A stretch of DNA of 64,000 nucleotides. Origin: Maritimibacter dapengensis. Its GTDB lineage: Bacteria; Pseudomonadota; Alphaproteobacteria; Rhodobacterales; Rhodobacteraceae. The notes under the pieces are model-generated. The model was given only the letters and a program-made list of their open reading frames with translations. It was not told the origin of the DNA and ran no database searches. The stretch spans positions 124,001 through 188,000 of the forward strand of contig NZ_JAHUZE010000001.1 of assembly GCF_019218265.1 (NCBI RefSeq), written 5' to 3'. Positions within the stretch are counted from its first letter, which is position 1. Each line of letters opens with the position of its first letter. Positions 17,909 through 26,274 of the stretch are shown in pieces. The position numbers and the translations under genes were made by a program.

Positions 17909-17938
17909 AAAAAGCCCCGGCCAGAGGCTGGCCGGGGC
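17909..17938 (-). terminator. Rho-independent terminator for the EF-hand gene (minus strand)
   Basis: An 11-bp stem GCCCCGGCCAG (17914-17924) with CTGGCCGGGGC (17928-17938) and a 3-nt loop. The A-run at 17909-17913 is the U-run of the minus-strand transcript. It ends the first EF-hand gene. Confidence 0.85.
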
Positions 17939-17963
17939 GCGATACATGCCGATGTGGCAGGTA

Positions 17964-18350
17964 TCAGTTCACACCGAGGTCGAGTTCCGTTTCACCGTCG
18001 ACGTTGGCCATGCCAGAAGCGTTCATGTTGCCGGTCTCGACTTCCGAACCCACTTCGGCCATCGCATCGGCTTCGGCCTGGGTCATCATCCGGTCGTCCT
18101 CGGCGGCACCGCGTGCGGACACGGCGGTCGCCTCGGTCAGCGCGACCATGCCGTCGCCGTTCTGGTCATAGGTGGTCAGCGCGGCTTGGGCATTCTGGCC
18201 AAACGCGGCCTGAAGCTCGGTCGCGTCGAGCATGCTGTCACCGTTCGCGTCGATCTGCGAAAAGCTCATGCCTTGCGCCAATGCGCCACCTGCGGCGAAT
18301 GCCGTGCCAAGTGCGAGCGTTGCGGCGAGTGTCGTGCGGATCGGTTTCAT
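17964..18350 (-). CDS. Periplasmic EF-hand protein, copy 1
   Basis: A 128-residue exported protein: a signal peptide of ~26 residues (ending AGGALAQ), then two EF-hand loops, DANGDSMLDATE and DQNGDGMVALTE, both with canonical acidic positions. It likely binds calcium in the periplasm; no enzyme domain is present. AGGAGACACC precedes the ATG at 18350. A close paralogue lies about 1 kb away at 19313-19747, same strand, with ytoQ between them on the other strand. Confidence 0.8.
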   Translation of the reverse strand: MKPIRTTLAATLALGTAFAAGGALAQGMSFSQIDANGDSMLDATELQAAFGQNAQAALTTYDQNGDGMVALTEATAVSARGAAEDDRMMTQAEADAMAEVGSEVETGNMNASGMANVDGETELDLGVN

Positions 18351-18765
18351 GGTGTCTCCTTTCCAGGTTGCGGGCGCCATCATGACGTCCCTCACCTGCG
18401 AAACGAACATCCCCCCGTCAAACGTTCCATCCCGACCTGACGCCTCACGACATGGTCAGCAGAGGGTTGCCAACCGCCTGCGAAACACCGCCGACCCCGT
18501 GCGAGAAACCGCCTCGGGTCAGCGATGAGCCGCCTGCCGAGCGGGGAACCTATCGCAGGGACAGGCCGTCGTCCGACGCTAAAATTGCACGCAGCGCATC
18601 CAGTGTTCGACTGCCCTGTGGCTCATAGCCTGAGACCCCCAGACCGTCGGGCCTGATACCTTAGGCCAGGTGGCCGGGCGCGGGCATCCGGTTGCTAAAC
18701 CCGGATGCATCCCGCAGAGTTGCGGTCGCACGTGTCAATCTCCCATCCGGCGCAGGAGGCCCCCC
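18351..18765 (+). other. 415-bp intergenic region between divergent EF-hand and ytoQ genes
   Basis: No convincing gene. It should hold the divergent promoters. Two hairpins are visible: GGCCT-N8-AGGCC around 18652-18669, and CATCCGG (18685-18691) with CCGGATG (18701-18707). Neither is followed by a T-run. They might belong to the ytoQ leader. Confidence 0.4.
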
Positions 18766-19215
18766 ATGACCCTGTCTGTTTATCTTTCCGGCGAAATCCA
18801 CACCGATTGGCGGGAGCAGATCATCTCCGGGGCGGATGGTCTGGACATCGCATTTTCATCGCCCGTGACCGACCATGCCGCCTCTGACGATTGCGGGGTC
18901 GAGATCCTTGGCGCTGAACCTGACAAGTTCTGGCATGACCGGAAGGGGGCGCAGGTCAACGCGATCCGCACCCGACGCGGGATCGAACAGGCGGACGTGG
19001 TCGTGGTGCGTTTCGGCGACAAGTACAAGCAGTGGAACGCGGCGTTCGACGCCGGCATGGCCGCGGCGTTCGGCCAGTCGCTCATCATCCTGCAGCCCCC
19101 CGAACACGATCACGCATTGAAAGAGGTCGACGCCGCCGCGCTTGCCGTGGCCCGCGAACCGAAGCAGGTGGTCGATATCCTGCGCTACGTGCTCACCGGC
19201 AATTTGCCCGGATGA
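18766..19215 (+). CDS. YtoQ-family protein
   Basis: A 149-residue protein matching YtoQ in length and motifs: a VYLSGEIHTDWR start and a VVVRFGDKYKQWNAAFDAG centre, in a nucleoside 2-deoxyribosyltransferase-like fold. Enzymatic role not established. CGCAGGAGGC is directly upstream. It stands alone on the plus strand between two EF-hand genes. Confidence 0.85.
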   Translation: MTLSVYLSGEIHTDWREQIISGADGLDIAFSSPVTDHAASDDCGVEILGAEPDKFWHDRKGAQVNAIRTRRGIEQADVVVVRFGDKYKQWNAAFDAGMAAAFGQSLIILQPPEHDHALKEVDAAALAVAREPKQVVDILRYVLTGNLPG

Positions 19216-19236
19216 CCGCGACAGCCCTGCGCGCAT

Positions 19237-19264
19237 AAAAAAGCCCCGACCCGAAGGCCGGGGC
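19237..19264 (-). terminator. Rho-independent terminator for EF-hand copy 2 (minus strand)
   Basis: Stem GCCCCG-CC with GG-CGGGGC (one mismatch, tetraloop CGAA) at 19243-19264, with an A-run at 19237-19242 that becomes the U-run on the minus strand. Confidence 0.8.
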
Positions 19265-19312
19265 CAGCTTCGCCTCTGCTAGGGGATTGGACAGAGACGA
19301 AGGGCAGCAGGA

Positions 19313-19747
19313 TCAGCTACCGCTCATTTCCGTATCTGAGACGGCTTCGACCGCGCCCGATGCGCCGACTTCGGCCTGACGGGCCTCTGCGGCGTCGATG
19401 GCTTCCTTGGCGGTCATCAATTCGTCCGGGATGTCTTCTCCGTCCACCTTCGCGGTTTCCGGCATTGCCGCGAGGCCGCTCTCGGCACCGACGGTGCCAC
19501 GGCTTGCAACGCGGCTGGCTTCCTCGATGGCGACCATCCCGTCGCGGTCGAGGTCGTATTGTTGCATTGCAAGCGCCGCGTTCGCTCCGAAGGCCGCTTC
19601 CAGTTCGACTTCCGACAGCATTCCGTCGCTGTCCGTGTCGATCCCGGCGAAGCTCATCGCTTGTGCCTGCGCGATACCTGCCGTGGTCAGCATGACGCCG
19701 AAGGCGAGCGGAAGCATTCTGAACGTCCGGTTGGGTCTCATGTCCAT
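19313..19747 (-). CDS. Periplasmic EF-hand protein, copy 2
   Basis: A 144-residue paralogue of the 17964-18350 protein. A signal peptide ends near AGIAQAQA, followed by EF-hand loops DTDSDGMLSEVE and DLDRDGMVAIEE. The spacing and linker (MSFxxID, LEAAFGxNA) match copy 1. The C-terminal third is diverged and rich in Ala and Glu. AGGAGAGACCC precedes the ATG at 19747. Probably a calcium-binding envelope protein. Confidence 0.8.
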   Translation of the reverse strand: MDMRPNRTFRMLPLAFGVMLTTAGIAQAQAMSFAGIDTDSDGMLSEVELEAAFGANAALAMQQYDLDRDGMVAIEEASRVASRGTVGAESGLAAMPETAKVDGEDIPDELMTAKEAIDAAEARQAEVGASGAVEAVSDTEMSGS

Positions 19748-20013
19748 TGGGTCTCTCCTGTCTCTCGTCCGATTGAGCGTTGATTGCGCTCCTGTCTCGT
19801 CGGTTCAGGCCGGGTTTGCGAGGTTGCGGTCGCTCGGGCGACATCTTCGGCGCAGGTTCGCCGCGCGGCGGCGGAAGCCCGCCTCGGATCGGGGAAACCC
19901 GCGGATGATCGGCGCGGGTTCGCCGGGTTTCATCGGTGTCGGGTGGACCCGTTGCAATGAGCAGCGAACGTTGCGTTCACGCAAAACCGTGGCCCCCGCG
20001 TCGGGGTGTCGTG

Positions 20014-20057
20014 CCATACGTTTTCCATACGTGTTCCATACGTCTTCCATATGTGGC
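20014..20057 (+). repeat. Four-unit 11-bp tandem array (CCATACGTNTT)
   Basis: Contiguous units CCATACGTTTT, CCATACGTGTT, CCATACGTCTT and the degenerate CCATATGTGGC, in exact 11-bp register. It sits in the 418-bp region (19748-20165) between the divergent EF-hand copy 2 and the PLDc_N gene; I see no gene in that region. The near-helical period suggests a protein-binding array on one DNA face. Confidence 0.85.
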
Positions 20058-20165
20058 TATCGGCCCTTCGCCGGGGTGGTTAATCGCGCCGAACTCACGA
20101 CGTCGGGAACCAAATTTTATCCAATGCGTTGAATTCACGACCTGATCCAAAAAGGACCAGTAGAT

Positions 20166-20369
20166 ATGGAGATGAACATGTTTGAACTGACCGGCATTGG
20201 CGGCATCATTCTGCTCGCACTCGACATCTGGGCGTTGGTTTCGATTTTCTCGTCCGGCGCGTCGACCGGCTCGAAAGTGCTCTGGGCGCTTCTGGTGATC
20301 CTGCTGCCGCTCGTAGGCTTCCTGTTGTGGCTGTTCCTCGGGCCGAAGTCCCGTTCCGCCACGGTCTGA
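20166..20369 (+). CDS. Small PLDc_N-domain membrane protein
   Basis: A 67-residue protein with two membrane helices and the phospholipase-D N-terminal (PLDc_N) pattern: GIGGIILLALDIWAL, then the second helix LLPLVGFLLWLFLGP. Stand-alone PLDc_N proteins are of unknown function; the domain otherwise anchors cardiolipin synthases. AAAAAGGA lies before the ATG at 20166; an ATG at 20178 is a possible alternative. Confidence 0.75.
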   Translation: MEMNMFELTGIGGIILLALDIWALVSIFSSGASTGSKVLWALLVILLPLVGFLLWLFLGPKSRSATV

Positions 20370-20528
20370 CCGTGATCCGGCAATCTGCCGAGATCCACAC
20401 CCGGCCCTGCTGGCATCCTCCCGCCAGCGGGGCCGTTGCCGTAAAAACCACTAAGTTCCACGACGCTTGCATGTTATTGTTTCCTCACGCGCTACAATCC
20501 TCGGCGCGGCTTAGTAAGGGACAGGACA

Positions 20529-20963
20529 ATGTTACAGGAATTCAGGGACTTCATCGCCAAGGGCAATGTCATGGACATGGCGGTGGGTATCATCATCGGT
20601 GCGGCGTTCACGGCGATCGTCACATCGCTTGTGGACGATCTCATCAATCCTATCATCGGGCTCTTCACGGGCGGCGTCGACTTCACCAACAATTACGCTG
20701 TTCTCAGTGGCGACGTTGCGGAAGGTGCGAGTCTGGAAGCCGCGCGGGAGGCCGGGGCTTCGGTCTTCGCATACGGTTCGTTCATCATGGCCGTCATCAA
20801 CTTCCTCATCATCGCATTCGTCGTTTTCCTGCTCGTCAAACAGGTCAACCGGATCAAGGAAGCTGCCGAAAAACCGGAAGCGGAAAGCGCGCCGGAGGAT
20901 CCGCCGACGCCGACCGAGATCGAGCTTCTCACCGAAATCCGCGATTCGCTCGCGACCAGATAA
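20529..20963 (+). CDS. mscL: Large-conductance mechanosensitive channel
   Basis: A 144-residue MscL. The N-terminal [24 protein letters not shown] helix is the family signature, the second helix is [18 protein letters not shown], and a charged C-terminal bundle ends in LTEIRDSL. It forms a homopentameric pore that opens under membrane tension and releases solutes during hypo-osmotic shock. mscS follows after a terminator. Confidence 0.95.
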   Translation: MLQEFRDFIAKGNVMDMAVGIIIGAAFTAIVTSLVDDLINPIIGLFTGGVDFTNNYAVLSGDVAEGASLEAAREAGASVFAYGSFIMAVINFLIIAFVVFLLVKQVNRIKEAAEKPEAESAPEDPPTPTEIELLTEIRDSLATR

Positions 20964-20982
20964 CCGAATATTATCAACGTGT

Positions 20983-21009
20983 AAGGGCCCGCCCGCCGCG
21001 GGCCCTTTT
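20983..21009 (+). terminator. Rho-independent terminator after mscL
   Basis: A 10-bp stem AAGGGCCCGC (20983-20992) with GCGGGCCCTT (20998-21007), 5-nt loop, T-run to 21009. Confidence 0.85.
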
Positions 21010-21043
21010 CATTGCCTGAAACTCCGACAAGAGAGAGGACATC

Positions 21044-21907
21044 ATGGAAGCCATCGACCAGCAAATCGCCGTTTGGTTGGACAAGTTCGGGGAGTTTCTC
21101 CCCTATATCGTGAACGGGGTGAAAGCCCTCATCATCCTGATCATCGGTTGGGTGATCGCGGGGGCGATCAGCCGGATGGTCCGAAAACGGATCGAAAAGA
21201 ACAAGCGGATCGACCAGACCATCGGGAGCTTTCTGTCCTCGATCGTGCGCTGGGTGTTACTGGCCATCGTCGGGATCACGGTGCTCAATGTCTTTGGTGT
21301 CGAAGTCACCTCGCTCGTCGCCATGCTTGGTGCTGCGACCCTCGCCATCGGCCTTGCGCTGCAGGGGACGCTGGGTGATATGGCCGCCGGTTTCATGATC
21401 ATCATGTTCCGGCCTTACCGCAACGGACAGTATGTTTCGATTGACGGCACGTCCGGGACGGTCAAGGAAATCAACCTGTTCTTCACCGAGTTGACGACGC
21501 CCGACAATATTCAGATCATCGTTCCGAACGGCCAAGCTTGGGGTGCGATCATCACCAATTATTCCGCACATGATACACGCCGCGCCGACGTTACGGTGGG
21601 CATCGACTACGGCGATGATATCGACAAGGCGCTCGGTGTGATGCTGGATTATGCCGAGAAGAGCGATCTCGTGCTCAAGGACCCGGAACCCTGGGCGCGG
21701 GTGACGAACCTGGGTGACAGTTCGGTGGATCTGACCATGCGGGTCTGGGCGACGGCCGATGACTTCTGGAATCTCCACTTTGCGCTGCGCAAGGATCTCA
21801 AGGAGGCTTTCGATGCGGCCGGCGTGTCGATCCCGTTCCCGCATCGCGTGCTCTTCGTCCAGCAAGGCGAGGGCGATCCGGTCAAGGTGCAGAGCAACGC
21901 TGCCTGA
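21044..21907 (+). CDS. Small-conductance mechanosensitive channel (MscS family)
   Basis: A 287-residue MscS of minimal size, with three membrane helices. The pore-lining region GAATLAIGLALQGTLGDMAAG shows the Gly/Ala pattern of TM3, followed by the beta-domain (PYRNGQYVSIDGTSGTVKEI, then VPNGQAWGAII). It works as a heptamer in osmotic protection. Separated from mscL by a strong terminator, so it is probably expressed separately. Confidence 0.95.
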   Translation: MEAIDQQIAVWLDKFGEFLPYIVNGVKALIILIIGWVIAGAISRMVRKRIEKNKRIDQTIGSFLSSIVRWVLLAIVGITVLNVFGVEVTSLVAMLGAATLAIGLALQGTLGDMAAGFMIIMFRPYRNGQYVSIDGTSGTVKEINLFFTELTTPDNIQIIVPNGQAWGAIITNYSAHDTRRADVTVGIDYGDDIDKALGVMLDYAEKSDLVLKDPEPWARVTNLGDSSVDLTMRVWATADDFWNLHFALRKDLKEAFDAAGVSIPFPHRVLFVQQGEGDPVKVQSNAA

Positions 21908-21972
21908 AACGCGGGGTGCGGGCTGGTTTCCACCAAGCTGCCCGCACCCTGCAAATTTGCCCAGAATCAGCG

Positions 21973-22001
21973 TTGACAGGTGCCGCCAGCGCGGCTACCT
22001 A
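21973..22001 (+). promoter_or_regulatory. Predicted promoter of tRNA-Met
   Basis: A consensus TTGACA at 21973-21978, a 17-bp spacer and TACCTA at 21996-22001, 15 bp before the mature tRNA 5' end. Confidence 0.65.
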
Positions 22002-22016
22002 GCGCCTCACGTGAAT

Positions 22017-22093
22017 GGCGTGGTAGCTCAGCTGGTTAGAGCACAGCACTCATAATGCTGGGGTCGGCGGTTCAAGTCCGCCCCACGCCACCA
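22017..22093 (+). tRNA. tRNA-Met (CAT), elongator type
   Basis: A 77-nt cloverleaf with encoded CCA. Acceptor GGCGTGG pairs with CCACGCC; the anticodon arm is CAGCA-CTCATAA-TGCTG and the T-arm contains GGTTCAAGTCC. The G1-C72 pair excludes the initiator type. The arm resembles E. coli elongator Met, so a lysidine-modified tRNA-Ile is less likely. Confidence 0.93.
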
Positions 22094-22104
22094 CGTAAAA
22101 CTCC

Positions 22105-23223
22105 TCAGCCTTTCAGAACCAGTTGCGGCGATACAACGTCGATCTCGAGCGCTTTGCCTACGGCATAATTCGTGAGCTTGCCCTCGTGCGTGTTGAGGCC
22201 CGCCGCCAGCCCGTCGTCCGAGGCACAGGCGTCGCGCCAGCCCATGTCGGCAAGCCGCAGGAGGTAGGGCAGGGTGGCGTTGCCAAGCGCGATGGTCGAG
22301 GTCCGCGCGACCGCGCCGGGCATGTTGGCGACGCAGTAATGCATGATCCCATCAACCTCGTAGATGGGGTCCTGATGCGTCGTGGCGTGCGAGGTTTCGA
22401 AACACCCGCCCTGGTCGATGGCCACGTCGACGAGCACCGCGCCCTGTTTCATGGTCGCCAGATGCGCGCGCGTGACGAGCTTTGGCGCTGCGGCGCCGGG
22501 GATCAGCACGGCGCCGATCACCATGTCCGCATCTGCGACAAGCTCCGCAAGGCGGGCCTGCGAGGAATAGGACGTGTTGAATTCACCCCGGAACATGTCG
22601 TCCAGATCGCGCAGGCGCGGCAGGGACATGTCGAGCACGGTGACGTCCGCGCCCATCCCGGCGGCGACCCGCGCGGCCTGCGTGCCGACCACGCCGCCGC
22701 CGATCACCACCACCTTGGCCGGCCCGACTCCCGGTACGCCGCCCATGAGAACGCCGCGCCCGCCGTTGGCCTTTTGCAGTGTCCAGGACCCGACCTGAGG
22801 CGCGAGCTTGCCTGCGACCTCCGACATCGGCGCGAGCAGGGGCAGACGCCCGAACGCATCCGTGACCGTTTCATAGGCAATGGCCGTCACACCGGATTTC
22901 AGCAGGTCGTGCGTCTGGTCCGGGTCGGGCGCGAGGTGCAGGTAGGTAAACAGGATCTGGCCCTTGCGAAGCCGCGCCCGTTCTTCGGCCTGCGGTTCCT
23001 TGACCTTCACGATCATGTCGGCGCGTTCGAAGACCTCTTCTGCTGTGGCGACCACTTCGGCCCCCGCTGCGCGGTAATCGTCGTCGGTGAAACCGGCACC
23101 GATCCCCGCGTTCGTTTCGACGATAACGTCGTGACCATGGGCAATCGCCTCGCCCGCAGCGGCCGGGATCATCCCGACCCTGAATTCCTGTGCCTTGATC
23201 TCTTTTGGGCATCCAATGAGCAT
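22105..23223 (-). CDS. ald: Alanine dehydrogenase
   Basis: A 372-residue NAD-dependent alanine dehydrogenase (L-alanine to pyruvate and ammonia). The conserved catalytic residues R15, K75 (VKVKEPQ) and H96 (YLHLAP) fall at the same numbers as in well-studied Ald enzymes. The Rossmann motif is VIGGGVVG. It is divergent from an Lrp/AsnC gene, the classical arrangement for an ald regulator, with palindromes in the shared promoter region. Confidence 0.96.
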   Translation of the reverse strand: MLIGCPKEIKAQEFRVGMIPAAAGEAIAHGHDVIVETNAGIGAGFTDDDYRAAGAEVVATAEEVFERADMIVKVKEPQAEERARLRKGQILFTYLHLAPDPDQTHDLLKSGVTAIAYETVTDAFGRLPLLAPMSEVAGKLAPQVGSWTLQKANGGRGVLMGGVPGVGPAKVVVIGGGVVGTQAARVAAGMGADVTVLDMSLPRLRDLDDMFRGEFNTSYSSQARLAELVADADMVIGAVLIPGAAAPKLVTRAHLATMKQGAVLVDVAIDQGGCFETSHATTHQDPIYEVDGIMHYCVANMPGAVARTSTIALGNATLPYLLRLADMGWRDACASDDGLAAGLNTHEGKLTNYAVGKALEIDVVSPQLVLKG

Positions 23224-23282
23224 CGCGTGTCCTCCTCTTTGCTTCAGGATACGCGGGGTGAACAGGCAAAGGATTGATATTC

Positions 23283-23326
23283 TTCAGTGAAGCGAGGAAT
23301 GTAGCGGGAGGATATTGCGCAATATG
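23283..23326. promoter_or_regulatory. Candidate Lrp/AldR operator region between ald and lrp
   Basis: Two inverted repeats lie in the divergent promoter region: CTTCA-G-TGAAG at 23283-23293 and the perfect 14-bp palindrome ATATTGCGCAATAT at 23313-23326. Lrp-type regulators bind such AT-rich dyads; the assignment is inferred from position. Confidence 0.4.
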
Positions 23327-23350
23327 GCGTGTTTAACGACAGGATCTTCG

Positions 23351-23815
23351 ATGGACGACCAACTAGACGATATGGACCTTCGCATACTCGGTGTCCTGCA
23401 ACGCAGGGGGCGCATGTCGAACGCCGACCTTGCCGACAAGGTTCACTTGTCGCCCTCGGCCTGTCACCGCCGGGTGCAGCGGTTGGAAAAAGAGGGGTTC
23501 ATCAAGGACTACGTCGCGCTGCTCGATCCCCGCGCGATGGGCTATCCGACCATCGTTTTCGTCGAGATCACGCTTTCCGGTCAGGCCGATGAATTGCTGG
23601 CCGCGTTCGAGCGGGAGGTGTCGCTCGTGCCGGAGGTCTTGGAATGTCACCTTATGGCCGGCAAGGCCGATTACATCCTGAAGGTCGTCGCCCGCGACAC
23701 CGACGATTTCGCGCGGGTGCATCGACAGAAGCTCGCCTCCCTGCCCGGGGTGCTGGGGATGCAGTCCAGCTTCGCGCTGCGCACGGTGTTCAAGACCACG
23801 GCGTTGCCGACCTGA
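23351..23815 (+). CDS. Lrp/AsnC-family regulator, probable regulator of ald
   Basis: A 154-residue Lrp-type protein: an N-terminal helix-turn-helix (LDDMDLRILGVLQ, HLSPSACHRRVQRLE) and a C-terminal RAM ligand-binding domain (AGKADYILKVVARD). The ATG at 23351 gives the standard N-terminus; an upstream start at 23315 would overlap the candidate operator. Divergent to ald, so it is probably an alanine-responsive regulator. It ends 3 bp before the convergent MFS gene. Confidence 0.92.
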   Translation: MDDQLDDMDLRILGVLQRRGRMSNADLADKVHLSPSACHRRVQRLEKEGFIKDYVALLDPRAMGYPTIVFVEITLSGQADELLAAFEREVSLVPEVLECHLMAGKADYILKVVARDTDDFARVHRQKLASLPGVLGMQSSFALRTVFKTTALPT

Positions 23816-23818
23816 GGG

Positions 23819-25060
23819 TCAGGCAGGGACCAGTTCGACGCGCCGTTCCTTGATCGGCAGGTGCAGGAGCGCCGAGAGCGCGCCGACGCCGACGCCGATC
23901 CACCAGACGAAAGTGTAGTCGCCGGTAAGGTCATACATCCGACCGCCAAGCCAGACGCCCATGAAGCTGCCCAATTGGTGCGAGAAGAAGACGATCCCGT
24001 AGAGCGTGCCCATGTAGCGCAGCCCGTAGAGGTGCGCGACGAGACCGGAGGTCAGGGGCACGGTGGCGAGCCAGAGGCTCCCCATCACGATGGAGAACAC
24101 GATGACCGTGGCGGGAGTGATCGGTGTCAGGATGAAGATTGCCGCAGTGATGGTGCGTGCGGTGTAGATCGAGGCGAGCAGGTATTTCTTGGGGAACTTG
24201 TTGCCGAGATATCCCGCGTAGAGCGTGCCCGCGATATTGGCGAGACCGATGAGTGAAATGGCGATGGCGCCCAGTGCGGATGTGGTCGAGACGCCGATGC
24301 TGGCCAATGTGCCGGACGGGTCGATGGCGCCGCACATTTCGGTCACGAACGCCGGGAAATGCGCGGTGATGAAGCCGAGTTGATAGCCGCAGGAGAAGAA
24401 ACCGAGGAAAATCAGCGTGTAGGACGGGTCGCGGAATGCGCGGGTCAAAACGGTGCCCATGCTTTCCTCGATCTCCTGCCGAGTTGCGGCGGGGGCGCGC
24501 ATCATTGGCAGCATGACGAGCGACGCGATGATCGCCACGGCAAAGATCAGGAAGACGTTTGGCCAGGGCATGAGCCCCAGCATCCATTCTGCAAGCGGTG
24601 CGCCGAAGACCTGACCTGCGCTGCCGGCTGCCGTCGCGATGGCGAGCGACATGGAGCGGTTTTCGTCACTCGCCGCGCGCCCGACGACGGCAAGGATCAC
24701 GCCGAAGCCCGTGCCTGCGATGCCGAAGCCCACGGCGATTTCCCAGAACTGATGCGCCGCCGGTGTCACGGCGAATGACGAGGCGACGAGGCCCGCCGCG
24801 TAGGTCAGCGCACCGAGGATGATCGCGCGGCGATCTCCGAGTTTTTCGGCAATCGCGCCGAAGATCGGCTGACCGATACCCCAGGCGAGGTTCTGAATCG
24901 CGATGGCAAGGCTGAACTCGGCCCGCGCCCATCCGAATTCTTCGGAAATCGGGATCTGGAACACCCCGAAACTCGCCCGTACGGCGAAAGAGACCATGAT
25001 GATGATGCAGCCGGCGATCAGCACCGGCGAGATGAGGGGCGCGCGTGTCATGGGGTGCAT
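23819..25060 (-). CDS. MFS transporter
   Basis: A 413-residue major facilitator with about 12 membrane helices. The loop 2-3 motif is GAIAEKLGDRRA and a mirrored GYLGNKFPKK lies in the second half. It looks like the monocarboxylate/oxalate-antiporter-like branch, but the substrate cannot be read from sequence. The start is either ATG 25060 or ATG 25051; both lie at the front of the first helix. Divergent from zapE. Confidence 0.88.
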   Translation of the reverse strand: MHPMTRAPLISPVLIAGCIIIMVSFAVRASFGVFQIPISEEFGWARAEFSLAIAIQNLAWGIGQPIFGAIAEKLGDRRAIILGALTYAAGLVASSFAVTPAAHQFWEIAVGFGIAGTGFGVILAVVGRAASDENRSMSLAIATAAGSAGQVFGAPLAEWMLGLMPWPNVFLIFAVAIIASLVMLPMMRAPAATRQEIEESMGTVLTRAFRDPSYTLIFLGFFSCGYQLGFITAHFPAFVTEMCGAIDPSGTLASIGVSTTSALGAIAISLIGLANIAGTLYAGYLGNKFPKKYLLASIYTARTITAAIFILTPITPATVIVFSIVMGSLWLATVPLTSGLVAHLYGLRYMGTLYGIVFFSHQLGSFMGVWLGGRMYDLTGDYTFVWWIGVGVGALSALLHLPIKERRVELVPA

Positions 25061-25149
25061 AAATGCCCGAAATCCATTGGCCGTCAAACGGCAATTCTTG
25101 ATGCGTGGGATCAGCTTTCCTTATGTCGCGCCCCGCGCTAACCAGAGGC

Positions 25150-26232
25150 ATGAGCGAGACCCTGCAAGAGATCTACGCCGCCCGTGTCGAGGGCGGTTCG
25201 CTGTCGCCGGACCCGGCGCAGGAAGAGGCGCTTCCGTTGTTCGATGACATTCGCGAGCACCTGCTGGCCGAGAAATCGAAGCGCCGGGGGCTGTTGGGCG
25301 GGTTGTTTCACAAGCCCGAGGACGTGCCGGACGGCTTGTATCTTTGGGGCGGGGTCGGGCGCGGCAAGTCGATGCTGATGGACCTCTTCGTCGAGCATCT
25401 GCCGATCGAGGGCAAGCGCCGGGTGCATTTCCACGCGTTCATGCAGGAGGTGCAGGCGGGGCTTCACGCGGCGCGCAAGGCAGGGGAGGCGGATGCGATT
25501 GCCCCGGTCGCGGCGAAACTTGGGAAGGACCTTCGCCTGCTCGCATTGGACGAGATGCAGATCACCGACATCGCCGACGCGATGGTGGTGGGGCGGTTGT
25601 TTCAGGCGCTTATGGCCGATGGCGTGGTGATCGTGACAACGTCGAACCGCGTTCCCGATGATCTTTACAAAGACGGGCTGAACCGGCAGCTTTTTCTGCC
25701 CTTCATCGACCTCATCAAGGACCGGCTCGTCGTTCACGAGTTGACCAGCCACCGTGATTACCGGCAAGACCGGCTGGCGGGCAGCCAGGTCTATTTCACG
25801 CCCATTAACGGTGAGAGCCGCAAGGCGATGGATCAGGTGTGGCATGACCTGACAGGCGGGGGCGAGGCGGATCCGCTGATGCTCGACGTAAAGAACCGCG
25901 AGGTGGAATTACCGGCGTTTCGCAACGGAATCGGGCGGGCGAGTTTCTATGAGCTTTGCGGGCGGATGCTCGGGCCCGGCGATTACCTTGCGATTGCCGA
26001 TGCGCTCAAGGTGTTGGTGCTGGACGATATCCCGACGCTCAGCCGGCAGAACTTCAACGAAGCGAAGCGTTTCGTTACGCTGATCGACGCGCTTTACGAG
26101 GCGCATGTGCGCCTGATCGCCTCTGCTGCGGCCGAGCCGGAATTCCTTTATCTCGAAGGCGAAGGCAGCTTCGAATTCGAGCGCACGGCAAGCCGGTTGC
26201 GCGAAATGCAGGACAAGAACTGGGGCAGTTGA
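25150..26232 (+). CDS. zapE: Cell division protein ZapE (AFG1-like ATPase)
   Basis: A 360-residue P-loop ATPase with Walker A GGVGRGKSML, Walker B LALDEMQIT and the AFG1 segments VTTSNRVPDDLYKDG and FLPFIDLIK. ZapE acts at the division ring in E. coli, and homologues have organelle proteostasis roles. The ATG at 25150 follows AGAGGC. A GC hairpin follows the stop at 26248-26274. Confidence 0.93.
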   Translation: MSETLQEIYAARVEGGSLSPDPAQEEALPLFDDIREHLLAEKSKRRGLLGGLFHKPEDVPDGLYLWGGVGRGKSMLMDLFVEHLPIEGKRRVHFHAFMQEVQAGLHAARKAGEADAIAPVAAKLGKDLRLLALDEMQITDIADAMVVGRLFQALMADGVVIVTTSNRVPDDLYKDGLNRQLFLPFIDLIKDRLVVHELTSHRDYRQDRLAGSQVYFTPINGESRKAMDQVWHDLTGGGEADPLMLDVKNREVELPAFRNGIGRASFYELCGRMLGPGDYLAIADALKVLVLDDIPTLSRQNFNEAKRFVTLIDALYEAHVRLIASAAAEPEFLYLEGEGSFEFERTASRLREMQDKNWGS

Positions 26233-26247
26233 CCCGGTGAAACGGAA

Positions 26248-26274
26248 ACCGCCCCGGCGAGGGACCGGGGCGGT
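26248..26274 (+). terminator. Hairpin after zapE
   Basis: A 10-bp perfect stem ACCGCCCCGG (26248-26257) with CCGGGGCGGT (26265-26274), 7-nt loop. No T-run follows on the plus strand, while TTTCC-GTTT follows on the minus strand, so direction and strength are uncertain. Confidence 0.5.

Noticed and set aside
22017-22093. tRNA with CAT anticodon as tRNA-Ile2 or initiator tRNA
   Set aside because: G1-C72 pairing excludes the initiator, and the anticodon arm and variable region resemble elongator Met rather than Ile2.
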